Origin: Tetraselmis striata
Taxonomy: Eukaryota > Chlorophyta > Chlorodendrophyceae > Chlorodendrales > Chlorodendraceae
Length of the DNA: 64,000 nt
Assembly (NCBI GenBank): GCA_006384855.1
Contig: VCJN01002371.1
Coordinates: 186,001-250,000, forward strand
Reading direction: 5' to 3'
Part shown: positions 34,962-47,087 of the stretch, one piece after another
How the letters are laid out: each line of letters starts with the position of its first letter
Position numbering within the stretch: position 1 is the first letter of the stretch
Position numbers and translations under genes: made by a program
The notes under the pieces: model-generated
Database searches by the model: none
Told to the model about the DNA's origin: nothing
The model's input: the letters and a program-made list of their open reading frames with translations, nothing else

Positions 34962-37292
34962 GCGCGGCTCGCGCGCAGGGCGGCGCTGCCCGCCCCGGAC
35001 CCCGCAGCAGTACCTAGGCAGGCGCCGTAGATGGGCCACCTGTTACTCTCCTATTAATGCATGACCGCGGCCGTCCACATGTAGCGCCGGGTAGAATCCG
35101 GCCGACCCGGCCCCGGCACCTCGGTCGACATGCTGCTGCACGAGCAAGCAGGCCAGCCTGGGTCCCGGGCCACGGTTGCACATTATTGGCTCCCACCCCG
35201 TGGCGCCCAGGTAGGCGTGACCCATGTCCACCGTGTCGCTGTTGATGTCACGGCCCCTGGAGGGGGCGCTGTCACCTGTGGAGTACAGACGAGGTACCAA
35301 AATTCTGGACGTGCCTCTGATCAAGGTGGTCGTGGCCGTGGCCGTGGCCGTCATAGTTGTCGCAACCCTGCCAGTCATGCCGAGGCGCAGGCATGGTGGC
35401 GGGAGCGGTGGTGCGTCCAGCGTTGTGGATGACAGCAAATCGGGTAATATTTGAAATATTCGGGAGCGGGATCAGGCTCGATACAGATTGCATGAGTGGG
35501 TGGCGGGGTGGGTGCTGCTGCTGCAGCGGGATGATGCCGCGCCGCCACGTCCACCGGCCAAGCTGCGGAGCGGTATATGGCGCCGAGGGTGCGGGCGCAT
35601 TCACAGCAGTTTGGCAGCGCCGGCGGTGCGCCGTGGTGTGATGGCTTTGCGGCACGTGTACCAGCAGCGGCTGTGCGGTGTGTGGCGGCGAGGCGACCTA
35701 TGGCTGCCGGGCCATCAACCCAACAGCCGCGCCATGAAGGGCTCTTGATGCCTATGCTCGCAGGCGGCGGTTGGTGGATGTGAGAGCGGGGAAGGGCGTC
35801 GCATTTGAGCGCCGGCAGCTTACCATGTCTGGTGATTGTTGCCCTTGTTGATCTCTCTCTGGGTATGGCCCTGGTACGGTACACAGCTTCCGGGGTGCTG
35901 CCCCGCTCGTGTCTTCAAAGCAGCGCTCGTGGCGCTGGGGAGGAGTGAAATGCTGATCGTCCCGCCCAAGTCAGCCATTGCCCGCCAAGTAACAAGGGAT
36001 CCCGCTTAAAGATAGAACGTACATTCAAGCTATCCATTGTGAACTACATAATTTGCTCTGCCGATGTAGCGGCTGTCCACAGATCTCGGGCTATGTCACA
36101 GCCTCAGGCAAGTAGAAGTGGGTTTGCAACAGGGTCACTTGTGACGAGAAAAATCATCACACGAATCTTATAAAAATGAGTCAACTGTGTTGATAATCAA
36201 TGTATGTTTACTTTATTGTTACTATCCATATCACCGGTAGACTCGCCAGGCTATTCAGGTGCACATGAGGCAAGTAGACTAGAAAACGGAAAGGATGATG
36301 TATTGGAAGACAACTGACAGATACATCCCATTCGTACAGCGAATCAATCTCGGACAGCTCTAAATACATTCTTCGATTGGTAGTTGGCCACTTTTCAGGA
36401 CGATGTTTTCATTGCATTGTATTCATACATTGTTTTGAATAGATGGCAACACAGGGTGATGTCTATATGCTTGGATGTCGCCCCACACTGATATGTCCAC
36501 TCTAGCTGCAGAGTGTGTATGCCTGTAAATACTGCACAATATCTATAGCAATATCATGGTGGCAGTGCTACTTAACACAGCAGTGTATCCATTGCTGCGA
36601 CGTACTGGTATGCGGCAAGCTGAGAGCGGCTCTGTCATGTTTCGATTTGTTTGATTCACCAGTGTCCCGGGTTCATAGGCATAATCGCATAGTCGCCTGG
36701 CAGCTCAATATAAGCTGTGCCGCCCAGTCGGTGTCTTGGGCACTAGTAGGATCATAAATGCTCGCCGCGCTAATAACAATGGCATCACGCTTGCCTGGCC
36801 GAGTAGAGAGAATAACTCCTGACCAGCATCGCAAGTTGAGGCAGTGCCCAGATTGTCTGTGCTGTCAAGCTGCAGTATACAGCAGCAACGGTGTCAATAA
36901 TAAATGGTGAGCGACACTGCAGTGGCAGCGATGATGATTGTGGCAACAGTATTGTGGCAGCGCCGCTTATTATCATCTATTGCCGTAGCCACCGTTTCAG
37001 CTGGTTGGTATTGTTACATATTGGAAACTATCAAAACACACAACAAATTCGTTACGCCTACGCTACCGCCGCCAAACATCAAATGATGGCTTTGTCTAGC
37101 AATTTCGACGCGCCGCCCTAGCAAGCTATCGCGACAGAGACATCCGACTTCACGTCCGTTTTCAAGTTGCCTACCCGTGCAGTATGCGTACCGGTACCTC
37201 GTACACGGCGTGGCGGGCACCGAAATGTCGGCGCGCTGCCGCGTCCTGAAATAAATGAGCCGCTCTGAATTCGGCAGAGCCTGCGGCGCTGG
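34962..37292. other. Intergenic region between the cytidylyltransferase and the sialidase-like gene
   Basis: It contains a GTGGCC hexamer run near 35332-35350 and otherwise no recognised gene, RNA or transposon terminus. From about 35980 to 37110 base composition drops to clearly lower GC than the flanks, which suggests inserted or neutral sequence. The 3' ends of the two convergent genes must lie at its borders. Confidence 0.4.
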
Positions 37293-40272
37293 CTAGCAAG
37301 CGCGGCATGCCTGCACCCCGAGGTAGAGCGCGGCGACCTGCTGCCACGCGCCCTCGTCCGTGTCGCCAAAATGCTTGAGCTCTTGATTGAGATAGTGTTG
37401 CATGAGTGTATGCTCCCCGCGGCGGCGCGCCGCCAGCTCTTGCACGGCCGCCTGCCGCTCGTCCGCCACTTCGGCCGTCTCCACGGCGTTCGGCGAGGGC
37501 GCCGCCGACACGCCAGGCTCGTCCACCACCAGGATGTCCTCCTCGTCGAGCAGCGCCCGAAAGTCGGGGATGCGCTGAAAGGTCATCAGGTTGCCGGCCA
37601 TCGACTGCCGCGGAATGACGCCCTCGTACGGGTACGCCACGCGCAGCACGACGAGCATGTCGCCGCCCGAGATGGTGAAGTCGGGGTACTGAAAGCCGTG
37701 ACGGATGGTCTCGTTGAACACGCTCAGCTTGTGCACGCGCCAGCTGCTCAGGTCCGCGGACGACAGGACGGCCAGCACGTTGCGGCGGCCCAGCGCCGGC
37801 GCGTTGGCGAGCAGCCCCAGGTTGAGACGGTTGATGAGGCGCCAGTCCGGCGGCGCAAAGGGCGACGTCCGCAGCCGAACCGCCAGCGGGTTGGACAGCG
37901 CCCAGTAGCGCTGCGTCGGTCCGTCCCAGTGCACCATGAATTTCTTCTCGCCGCCGGGAAAGGCGAAGAATGTGCGAAACTGGAGCGCGCGCCCCTCCGC
38001 GTCGGCGGCGAGGATGGCGGCGTCGCCGCCGGTGAGCGAGTGCACGCGGATCATGACGAGCATGCCGCCGTCGGGGCCCACCACCGCATTGCCCTCCAAG
38101 AAGCCAAAGCCCAGCGGGTCGAGGTCTGCTGGGTACGGCACCTGGTTAGTGCGCCGCCAGGATGCCGCGTCCAGCAGGTCGGCGTCCTCGTCCGCAGACC
38201 ACAGGCAGGCGCGGAAGTCGAAGGCCCACTTGCCGCCGGCCTTGAACGACTCCAGCGCGTGCCAGAGGCGGCCAGCGTGCGCCACGATGGGCGTGGGGGC
38301 GCGGTGCCAGTGCTCCCCCGTCGTGAGGCGGCCGCTCCGCGCGTCGTCCGGGCTCGTCCAGGTGGCGCCGAGGTCGGCCGAGCGTCGGATTACCATATCG
38401 CCGTACTCGCGCGTGGCGCACAGCAGGTAGAGCGGCCCGCGGTGGAAGAACAGGCTGCACCAGTACGCGTCCTCCACTTCGCTGATCAGCGCCCAGCTGG
38501 CGCCGCCGTCATGGCTGATGTGCACCTGCGTCATAGGGCGCGCCACCACGTCGTTGGACGCAACCAGCACGCTCGCGTTGCCGGGCAGCTGCGCGATGGA
38601 CGGGCTGGCCACATCGCCCTCGTGGTAGCCCGATGGCCGCCGGAACTGGATGACACGCTCCACCTGCCGCAAGAGAGGGCGCAGGAGGACTCAGCATGGC
38701 GCTCATATACATGATTGCACCCAGACGACACGCATACACATGCATACAAACGTGGTGGCGGCGAGCTCGCACTCATCGATGAGTCGTATTAAAGACAAAC
38801 ATGATTTCCTTACCCCTCCTGTGCTAAAGGGACATTACTATGTGCAGGCAACAGTGCATGGCCCTTCAGCGACAGGCGGACAGGCAGGGGGAGCGCACAC
38901 AACATTTTGCTAGCCCTCTCCCTTGTCCCCGCTTCCCAGCTACTAGATGCAAGCAGCGAGCAACATGCTGTCACCTCCACGTACCGCGCTGTGGCAAACT
39001 GCAGCAGACCGGTGGCGCACAAACGTAGCTGCAGTGCGGCTAAGCTAACAGGTGGTCCGTCGTGAAGAAGTGGCTATAGTGGGTAATACTGAGAACTAGC
39101 TGACCTGACCCCGCATGCCATGAGGATGATAATGCTATACTGTTTCAAGCGTGGGCTCGGCAGGGCTTATCCTCTAGCACCAGGCGGCTGCAGCCTGGAC
39201 ACAGTGAATACATGTACGGTGTCTGGATACATGTAGACGCTATGTATCATATACTCAGATACACAGATGCAGATGCGGGGCGGAGACACCGCAGACGTTT
39301 TGGCCAGCCTAGGGCACAATATTGCATTGGTGAATATTTCAAGGCGGCATGATGCGAACAGCTGAGCGGATTCAACTGAGCTGTTGGGCGGGAGGAAGAA
39401 GACTCGGGCGGGGCGCGCGCGGAGTTCGGGGGAAGGGGCGTATCTGCGCTGTGACGAACAAGGGAGACCCGTCGGACAAGGGACATCCGTGTGGTATCTG
39501 TTGTGGAGAGCGCGAGGGGGGGGGGGGGGGGGGGCTCCGAGTGGCATATCGGCAAGCCCTGGCGACATGTAGAGAGGCGCCAAACTTCCTCGGCCAACAA
39601 CCTGTGATCCGAGCTGCTGGGTGAAAGAATGAGAGGGATTTGCCGTACGACTGGAGCCACATGTCCCTTTCCGTCGCTCTGATAAGGAGCTATCGACTGT
39701 GTCGAGGCGCCGCGAGCTACGGCCGCCACCGTCCCTCGGGAGGGGCGAGAGGGGGACCCCGGGCGAAGGCCACAGGAGCGGAAGGCCATGTTTGGGAGCG
39801 GCACCTGATTGCGCATGACGGCTTCTCCGTTGAGCGGCAGCGACTCGGCGCCTGCCGGCGCCCACACGAGCGCGTAGCCGAGCACGGCCAGCAGGAGTAG
39901 CAGCGCGCCGACCGCAGGCAGCCCCCAGTGCAGGCAGCGTGCCCGGTGGCCGTAGCAGCTGGCAGCCAGGCAGCCGCCGCCCGCCCGTCTGCGCGACCCC
40001 GGTGCCGCTCCCTTGAAGTCGCCGCTCGGGAGGAGGGCCTCCATGTCCGAGGTGTCGTTCGCGGGGCACGGGTGCAGCGCGCCGCTGGCCCCGTCTGTTG
40101 GCGACCGCTCAAAGGGGCGGCCCCGCGCCCTGCTCCCCGACGAGTCTCTCACCACCTCCATACGTCGAGAGCCCGCCTCCGAAGCTGGGGACATCGTTAC
40201 CGGGCTCATCGCCACCGCCGCAGCTTTATCGCCCGCCCCCGCATCATCTGCTACAAGTAGCGGGACATCCAT
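37293..40272 (-). CDS. Membrane-anchored sialidase-like (Asp-box) protein, 2 exons
   Basis: Exon 1 (39805-40272, 156 codons) ends at CAATCAG|GTGCCG; exon 2 (37293-38663) starts after GCGGCAG. The join is in phase and gives 612 residues with a TAG stop. Exon 1 is a basic, Ser/Pro-rich cytoplasmic tail, then one hydrophobic helix at about 116-138 (LPAVGALLLLLAVLGYALVW) with Arg and His before it: a type II signal anchor. The rest resembles the six-bladed sialidase fold, with Asp boxes SHDGGASW (206-213) and SADLGATW (251-258) and an FRRPSGY stretch that may match the FRIP region. Full catalytic residues (Arg triad, Tyr, Glu) could not be assigned, so it may cleave or only bind glycans. It probably faces the Golgi lumen or cell surface. 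Confidence 0.8.
38664..39804 (-). other. Single intron of the sialidase-like gene
   Basis: About 1.14 kb, with a poly-G run at 39517 (C-run in the sense strand). Long frames here (for example minus 39167-40069) are read-through artefacts of exon 1. Nothing else recognised. Confidence 0.6.
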
Positions 40273-40875
40273 CGTGCTTGGAACGTGGCGGGTCCCACGC
40301 GGTGGGTTGGGCTGGACTCTGACCCGACAGACGACTGGCTCGTTGCCGGAGTAGTAGGTTTACCGAAGCTTACTCACCCCGCTTGCGCCCTGCTTGCGCT
40401 CATCACGACAGCCCTGCTCCCGCCGCGGCCCCGGCTGGCCGTTAAACCGCAGTTCACGCGCAAGCATTACGATATTGGCAAAGGGACCACGCATGCGCGT
40501 TCGCGACTTCGCGCGGAGCCGAAGACCTAGAAGGTACATACGGGTCCGGCGTTGAAGGTAGCTCGCTTGCTGCAGTATTTTTAAAATGTTAGCGCCTATT
40601 TTGCGTGGGCGGTTGCTGCAAAGCGCCGCAGTCAGCGCGTACAGGTAGTCGCTACAGGTCGTAGTCAGCGCGTCGTCGCGGAATGCCAGTCGCTACAGGA
40701 AGTGGTACTGGTGTGAATTACAAAAAGGGCAGTAAAAAATCCACCTATTACAATGGCGGTTCCCGCCTCTGTTGGCCCGTAGCTGGATTTCCTTCTGGAT
40801 TTCCTTCAGGATTTCTGCGTGGATTTCTTGAATGTTGCGTCTAGCACATGTAATCACAAAGAGTAGTATACTGTA
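40273..40875. other. Upstream region with a 24-bp match to the 3' end of the retroelement
   Basis: TACTGGTGTGAATTACAAAA plus AGGG at 40706-40729 is the exact reverse complement of 56712-56735, the end of the LINE-like element and start of its flank. Similarity does not continue further. Repeated GTCAGCGCGT and GTCGCTACAGG words lie at 40633-40700. The promoter of the minus-strand sialidase-like gene should be in the left part. Confidence 0.5.
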
Positions 40876-43800
40876 CTAGTGCCTGGGGCAAAAATGTTGT
40901 ATATATAGGTTATATATATATATACAACAAAAAGTATGGGCCCAGTGCTATGGGCAAAACTGGCATGATGACCACCAGGGCGTCAGGGGAGGTCCCCCAA
41001 GCGCCAAATAGTATACTTAAGTTGATCCGGGCCCGCTGGAGTCCGCATATCGGCCAGCACAAGGCGGCCTCCACCACCCACCCACCTCTCCACCATGAGG
41101 AAACCTATCAAGATCAACAGCCGTGTGGCCGCCCGTCGAGGGCCATTTGAACCCGCTGCCCTTGGCAGAGTACGCCAACAAAGGGCCTTGAAGTTTTGTA
41201 ACGTCGTCGAGTCGGTCGCCAACAACAAGTTCCGCATCCGGTGGGATGACGGCACAGAGTCATGCGAGACCACCAACGTGCTGAAGCTGAAACCCACCGG
41301 CGCTGGCGCCCTGCCCCAGGTGTGTCTCCTCTACCACCATGCATGCACTCGTCTAATACCTTGCTTGGACAGTATGTCGTCGGCTTGTGGTGATTTTGTC
41401 GACGTGTGTGGGTGGCGCGGCCGTGCGATTGCGTCTGTCCGAGGCACGGAATTTGAAATTTTTTCAAATATTACAAAGACAACTGACTCGCCTACGCCCC
41501 GCAGGCCTGAGCACTGTCGACGGTCCCCTTCACGGAGCCGAGACAAGCTATGCCCTGCCCGTCACCTCCCGTTCGCCCCGGAAGTGTCCATGGTGTCGTG
41601 GCGCCTCTCGCGGCGGCGCCGGCTGTCCGTCGTGCCTCAGTGCCAAACCCCAAGTCCCGCCAAAACCCCGTACGTGCCACAGCTCCTCGTCGCCGATCCT
41701 GCTCCGTCACCCGGCGTCTCGATTCCTGTGACAGAGGTGCTTGACCAACCGGATATACCACTCGTTTCAGTCCAGACCGAGTCTACACCTGCCGGTAGCG
41801 TCACGGTACGGCTGGCTGTACAGTCGGCGGCCGGGTCGGCTGGCTGCTCCGCTGCATCGGCCGCTACCTCGTCGCGCGCCACTCATGGTTACGACGTGTT
41901 TAGCCCGCGCGCCGCGATTGGCTACGATGGCGACGACCCGAACGTCGATTGCGACGACCCGAAAGAGCTGTACTACGAGACACCAGAGGCGTCCGAGGAG
42001 GTAGTGAACGAGAGTGGAGGCGCCGACAGTGACGACGAGCAGGAAGGGCTGGGCGGGCAAGATCTCCCACTTGACTGCCATGTTCAGAGCCTTTTGGTCG
42101 AGCCTATCACTGGCACCCCCTACACAGTGATACTGTCTACCACTGGCGCTGGGCGCCAGACTGTTACATGGACGGTATGTGGCCCAGACTACGACCCCCC
42201 CCCCCCCCATCACCACTGAAGACCGTGCTGCTGACCTCATGCGTGCTGCTGGAGGCGAGGCTACTGGATTGCGAAGCGGGCTTCCCTACAGAGACGGAGC
42301 CCTGGACCTACTCGCCCTCTGGCTGAAGCTCTACCCTGGCGATGTGGTTCAGGACCTAGGAAAACTGAACGACTACGCGCTTCGGACTCGTACTACCTTC
42401 CGCCCGGTCACTTAGTCTGAGTGGGTGAGATTCTGGGGACTGGTGCTAGCAGCGAGGCAGTTCAACCAAAAGGGCAAGGCGCTTTGGGCCGACCATACCG
42501 AGGCCGACGGTATCCGCGAGGCTCCCAACTTCTAGAAGTACATGCCGCACTGGCGGTTCGAGCATATCCGTGCCCTGGTCAAGTTCAGCAAGGCGGCACC
42601 TGGAGCTGGCCCAGACACATGGCAGATGTTCACTCAGATGGTGGAGGACTTCAACCGCAACATGATGATGATGCTGGTGATGGGGGTGTGGATCACCTTC
42701 GACGAGGCCATGAGCGCGTACCAGCCACGCTCGACCAAGACTGGCGGCCTACCCAACATATCCTTCATCAAGCGCAAGCCCAAGCCGTTGGGCACTGAGG
42801 GCAAGACGGCGTGTGATTGTGCGACTGGTGTCATGATTCATTTTGAGATCCAGGAGGGCAGGGATGCTATGAGGCTGAAGGAGCACGCACCTGAGCTGGG
42901 TGTGACTGCCGCCTGCACCCCGCGGATGGCTGAGCGATCTTCTCCTGCAGGCGCGACTGTGTTGGGCGACAGCTGGTTTGCATCTGTCAAGGTACAACAA
43001 CATAGATATCAATTCAGTACAATGCGTGCCTGCATGTGAATGTGTGAAACTGATTATTTTGTTGGATGGTTGTGACATGCCGCAGTCGCTGTGGGCAAGA
43101 CAGGCCGGCACTTCATTGGCTGTGTCAAGACATCCCACTCTCTGTATCCCAAGGCCTACCTTGAGTCACACCTGAAGGACAAGCCCGCCGGCAGTCGCAT
43201 GGTTCTCCGCTCCACTGTTGAGGGCGTGGGCCTGATGGCAATCGGGTACAAGTACAACAGGAGGAGGGTGTTATTCTTTCTGGCTACGGAGGGAGCTGGG
43301 GGGGTGCACGATGGCGAGCCGTACGTTCAACGTTGGGCTGACGACCTCAACAACATCACTACTAGGCACATAACTCGTCCAGACGTGGTCTCGCAGTACT
43401 TCGCTCGGAGCCCGCGCGTCGACAACCACAACCAGAGCCGCCAGCACGACATGATGTTGGAGGAGCTGTGGCTGACGCAGGATTGCTGGTTCCGCCTGCA
43501 CACCACCATGGCCGGCATTCACGTCACCGACTGTTGGAAGCTCGCGAAGCACCACCTCCCGAGGCACCACCCACTCAAAGAGTCAACCGCTGTCAACTTC
43601 GCCGACCTGATGTGCAAGGCCTTGATATACAATGGGCTGACAGGGGAGGTGGAGCCGACTCGTAGGACCGAGCGCGTACTGGCCGACATCACCAACGAGC
43701 CACCCCCGCTGCCTCACAGCATCATGCACCTCGGCAAACGCCCCGGCAACGACAACGCCACCAAGCAAGCCCGCTGCACTATGTGCCGTGTGGACGACGA

Positions 43801-44228
43801 CAATGTGGGTTGGACGTCCTACAAGTGCCCGGACTGCGACATCCTTTTGTGCATTCCGAGCAAGAGGCGCAAGGGCGTCGCATGCTGGACCCGGCACCGC
43901 CGCATGACCGCCCAACAGCTCGCGGTTTACGGCGTCAACCGCCGCGCGGACTAGGCCGCCACCGGGCATCCCTCCCCGTACCCAAACCCCGTACCTCAAG
44001 ACCTTCCTTCCCCGGTCGGCTGGCGGCTGTTGGTTGCTCCTCCGCAGTGCCCTGGCCGGAACCGGTGGTGTGATGCTGGTTCAGCGAGCTACAACATCTT
44101 AGAGGGCGACGCTTCTGTTAGCAGCGCGGCCCGCGTAGTATTAGTAGTATGTAATTAAAATCCGTCAATGATGCCGACGCGACCGGTGTTGTATATATAC
44201 CATACAACATATTTGCCCGAGGCACTAG
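40876..44228 (+). mobile_element. piggyBac-type DNA transposon
   Basis: The ends at 40876-40902 and 44202-44228 are imperfect inverted repeats (left CTAGTGCCTGGGGCAAAAAT, right, reversed, CTAGTGCCTCGGGCAAATAT). Both continue into TTGTATATATA hairpins. If CTAG is the duplicated target, the element proper is 40880-44224 with termini TGCC...GGCA; the usual piggyBac target is TTAA, so this is unusual. The interior carries a decayed transposase gene. Confidence 0.75.
41095..43954 (+). pseudogene. piggyBac transposase (DDE_Tnp_1_7 type), degenerate
   Basis: The N-terminus (41095-41317) has a Tudor/agenet-like module (KFRIRWDDGTESCETTNVLK). A likely intron follows to about 41503, then an acidic linker. 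The transposase core begins near 42209: LWLKLYPGDVVQDLGKLN, FWGLVLAARQF, then the first catalytic Asp in WITFDEAMSAYQP, the second in VLGDSWFAS (42963), an intron to 43085, and the third in IHVTDCWKLAKHHLP (43520). The C-terminus carries a Cys/His ribbon (CTMCRV...CPDC...LC...H) typical of piggyBac. In-frame TAG codons at 42413 and 42533 and a frame change at the poly-C run near 42200 disrupt it. Coding sense is otherwise well kept, so it is probably a young loss. Confidence 0.85.
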
Positions 44229-44508
44229 AAAATCAACACAGCAAGCCGCCTAATAAAAGCGGCCCGCATCCGGTCGAGTGGTAGCGACTAGTCGCTATGT
44301 TGATGTAGCAGCGTCTACTACTGTACCTACCGCCAACCGGTATACCGCGGACCGTAACATATGCGGTACTCGTAGTATTACCTCGTACGAGCGTATGATG
44401 ACAATATACATAATACCACGCAGCCGTCGTAGAGACGCTGCAAGGGTTTCACTGGTGCGAACCCTGTCCCGGGGGCGGAAAACAAATACCACGCGTGCGC
44501 GCGAGCGT
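44229..44508. other. Spacer between the piggyBac element and the retroelement
   Basis: AT-moderate sequence with many GTAC/TACC words. No gene or terminus recognised apart from the flanking elements. Confidence 0.4.
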
Positions 44509-44525
44509 ACCAGTAGTTAGGTGGG
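44509..44525 (+). repeat. Left 17-bp target-site duplication of the LINE-like element
   Basis: ACCAGTAGTTAGGTGGG, identical to 56729-56745. Confidence 0.75.
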
Positions 44526-45012
44526 GCGACGGGCGCGGCAGGCTACACGACAGCGGGCCGGCGCGGCGGGGCGTAGCGCCGGCAGCGGCTTGGACAGTCG
44601 CCGACGCGATTTCAGTCGCTGGCGTCGCCGCGGGCGCCGCGTGGGCGCCGAGGATTGACGCCGCAGCTAGGTCGCTCCAACCCGCCCGCATCGGGCACCA
44701 CCCGGCCGACGTGTTGGCTTTCACTGAGGTCGCCGCCGCGTGGCTAGCCAAGGCGCGCGCCGTGCTGGCCGAGCGGCACCGCCGTCGGGGGGCGCGCCGC
44801 GCCGGTGGAGCTGGACAATCTCCAGTGCTGCCGTCGCCCGCACTGCCGTCCGTTGCTGCGTTCCGGGGCGTCGCAGCGCCCCCGGTTGTTGCCCCCACGC
44901 CGCCAGAGGTGGGTGCACCGGCCGGCCACCCCGGTAGCCAGGCCTCACGGGCTCGGTATCCGCCCCCCCTACTCGCCCATCTCCAGCCGGCGACGGGCTG
45001 GGGTGGGGTGCG

Positions 45013-47087
45013 GTGGACCACCTCTCCGATGTGGACATGGTACACATGCCGGCGGAGATGTCCATGGAGACGGCAGTGCCTATTGACTTTCAAGAAGCGT
45101 GGGCGGAGGCACAACGCTGCGTGAATGAGCGGGTGGTGGCGGCGGTGGAGGCCGATGACACCGTGGTGTTGGATAGGGCGTTGAAGTGGAAGTACATGCT
45201 GCCGCAATTGTTGCTTAGGGCCCCGAGCCGAGGCGGGCGGCGGCGGACAAGCCTTGGCATGGCGCTTCCGCGCTTTCGCGGAGAGGCGCATGACCGAACT
45301 CGTGCGCTCATGGGACGACGCGCACACTGAGGCGTTCTACGCCGGACATGCCCGCAAGCGTCGAACATACGCCGATCGCCTTTGCGGCGCTGCTCGTGGG
45401 CACCGCAGACACCGTTGTGGCGTTGGTGGAGGACGGAGAGCTCTCCCGAGCGGCGGGCCGACTATCTTCTAAGGGTATGGGCGACTTGTCCGATCATGCT
45501 ATCCTCGCCCAGCTGCGCGACAAGCACCCGTCCCGTAGCCACCCGATCCCAAACGCCGCGTATGACATTCCGGTGGACGAGGCCGCCCTGATGGTGGACA
45601 TGCGCGTGCCGTACCAACAACTCAAGCAACACGTGGCGGCGGGGCCCTCAGGCATGCGCAACGAGTATCTCCGCTGCTTGGTGGGCGAATACGCCCCGGC
45701 GTCCGGGCCCGCGGCAGTCCGCGCCATGTCGGAGGTTGCCTCCATGTACCTCCGAGGTCGCCTGCCCGGGTGGTTCAACCGGCTCTTCGCCTCTGCTAGG
45801 CTCGTGGCACCTGTCAAGAAGCTAGGCGAGGCGAGGGCCCCGGACGTGCGGCCTGTGGCAGTCGGGGAGGCGGAGCGGCGCGCAGCGGAGTGGGCAGTGG
45901 TGGACAACATGAAGGAGGCATACGTGTCGGTGCTCGCTCCATCTCAGCTCGGTGTTGGCATTCCCGCGGGCGACTCTGTGCTCATCCACGGCGTCCGGTT
46001 CATCGCCGAGAAGCTTGGCCCACGTGCCGTCATCGTCCACACAGACCTTCGCAACGCTTACACCGAGGCAAGGCGCCGCACCATCACCCAACGCCACATC
46101 GATTGCTCTCCACTACACCCAGTCATCCCTGCGCTCCTAGCCTCCCTCTCCACGGATTCGTATCTGGTCGTGGACGACCGGTCCGCCCCTCTGCGGTCGG
46201 AGGACGGCGTGCAATAGGGCGCACCTTTCGCCACGACTTCCTTTTGCGTCGCGATTCACCCCGAGGTGCAGCAGTGTGATACCACGTTGGAGGTCAATGA
46301 CGGGGCGGCGCGCTTCAACGCCGACGATGGATTTTTGGTGGGCCTCCCGGAGCACGTTTGGCCGGCTCTTCACGCCTTCCGCACGTCCATCAAGGCGTCC
46401 GTGGGGCTTGAGGTGCGCTTCGACAAGATGCAGGCGTACAACGCAGACATAGAGGCCGCGCGGCGTGAGGCTCCGGCCGACATCGAGTGGCCCGAGCTAG
46501 ATGGCCATCACGGCGTCGCGGTCCTCAACGTGCCGCTCGGATCGCCAGAGTATGTGCATGCGTACATGCGCGGCAAGGCGGAGGAGCTACGAGAGGAGGT
46601 GGACGCTAGCCTGAGCAAGCTTCTGTCTGCCAAGCCCAGCCATCGGTACACCCACGCCTTGCATCACCACGCATGGGCCCTGCTCAAGCATTGCATGCAA
46701 CACAAGGCGGGGTATTGGCTCCGCAATTGTCTTCCGTCCGAGGTGGAGGCCTTTGCGGAGGCGGTGGATGCCACCATCCTCGCGGCGGTCGAACGGTTGC
46801 TAGGTGTCTCTCTAGATCCCTCCACGTACGGCACCGACACCAATCCGGTGGTCACCGACTTCTTGGCGGAGCTTTTGGACGACCCCGACCCCATGGCAGC
46901 GGAGGTGGCTACCTTGAGCGAGGATGCAGTGGCCATGGCGCGCAGCAGGCTTCACCTCCCCACTCGGTTGAAGGGAGCTGGCATCTGCCGCATGGCTACC
47001 GTTCGTGATGCCGCCTTCATCGGCTGCATGAATGCCATCCTCCCAAGGTTCCTGACTAGGAACTTTGGCACCAACACCCCCACCCAT
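45013..47087 (+). pseudogene. Reverse transcriptase gene, 5' part
   Basis: The first part (RALKWKYMLPQLLLRAPSRG near 45175, then FAERRMTELVRSWDDAHTEA) is a linker seen in algal non-LTR retroelements. The reverse-transcriptase core follows: GPSGMRNEYLRCL (45640), ARLVAPVKK (45800), DVRPVAVGEAERRAAEW, GVGIPAGDSVLIHG, VHTDLRNAY with the first catalytic Asp (46035), GVQ-stop-GAPF (46206; GVQQG expected) and FNADDGFLVG carrying the catalytic DD pair (46316). Frames change near 45255 and 45345. The reading frame runs unbroken from 46218 into the insertion at 47088. GC-rich sequence at 44526-45012 is the 5' part, without a confident start. Confidence 0.8.

Noticed and set aside
37371..38714. A 447-codon plus-strand open frame
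   Set aside because: It is the exact antisense of the sialidase-like exon; the minus frame has Asp boxes and joins in phase to the signal-anchor exon, while the plus frame is His/Arg/Val-rich with no family signal.
39167..40272. Continuous minus frames of 300 and 341 codons as single-exon genes
   Set aside because: They read through the donor at 39805 into the intron. Splicing at this donor joins in phase to the conserved domain, which explains the sequence better.
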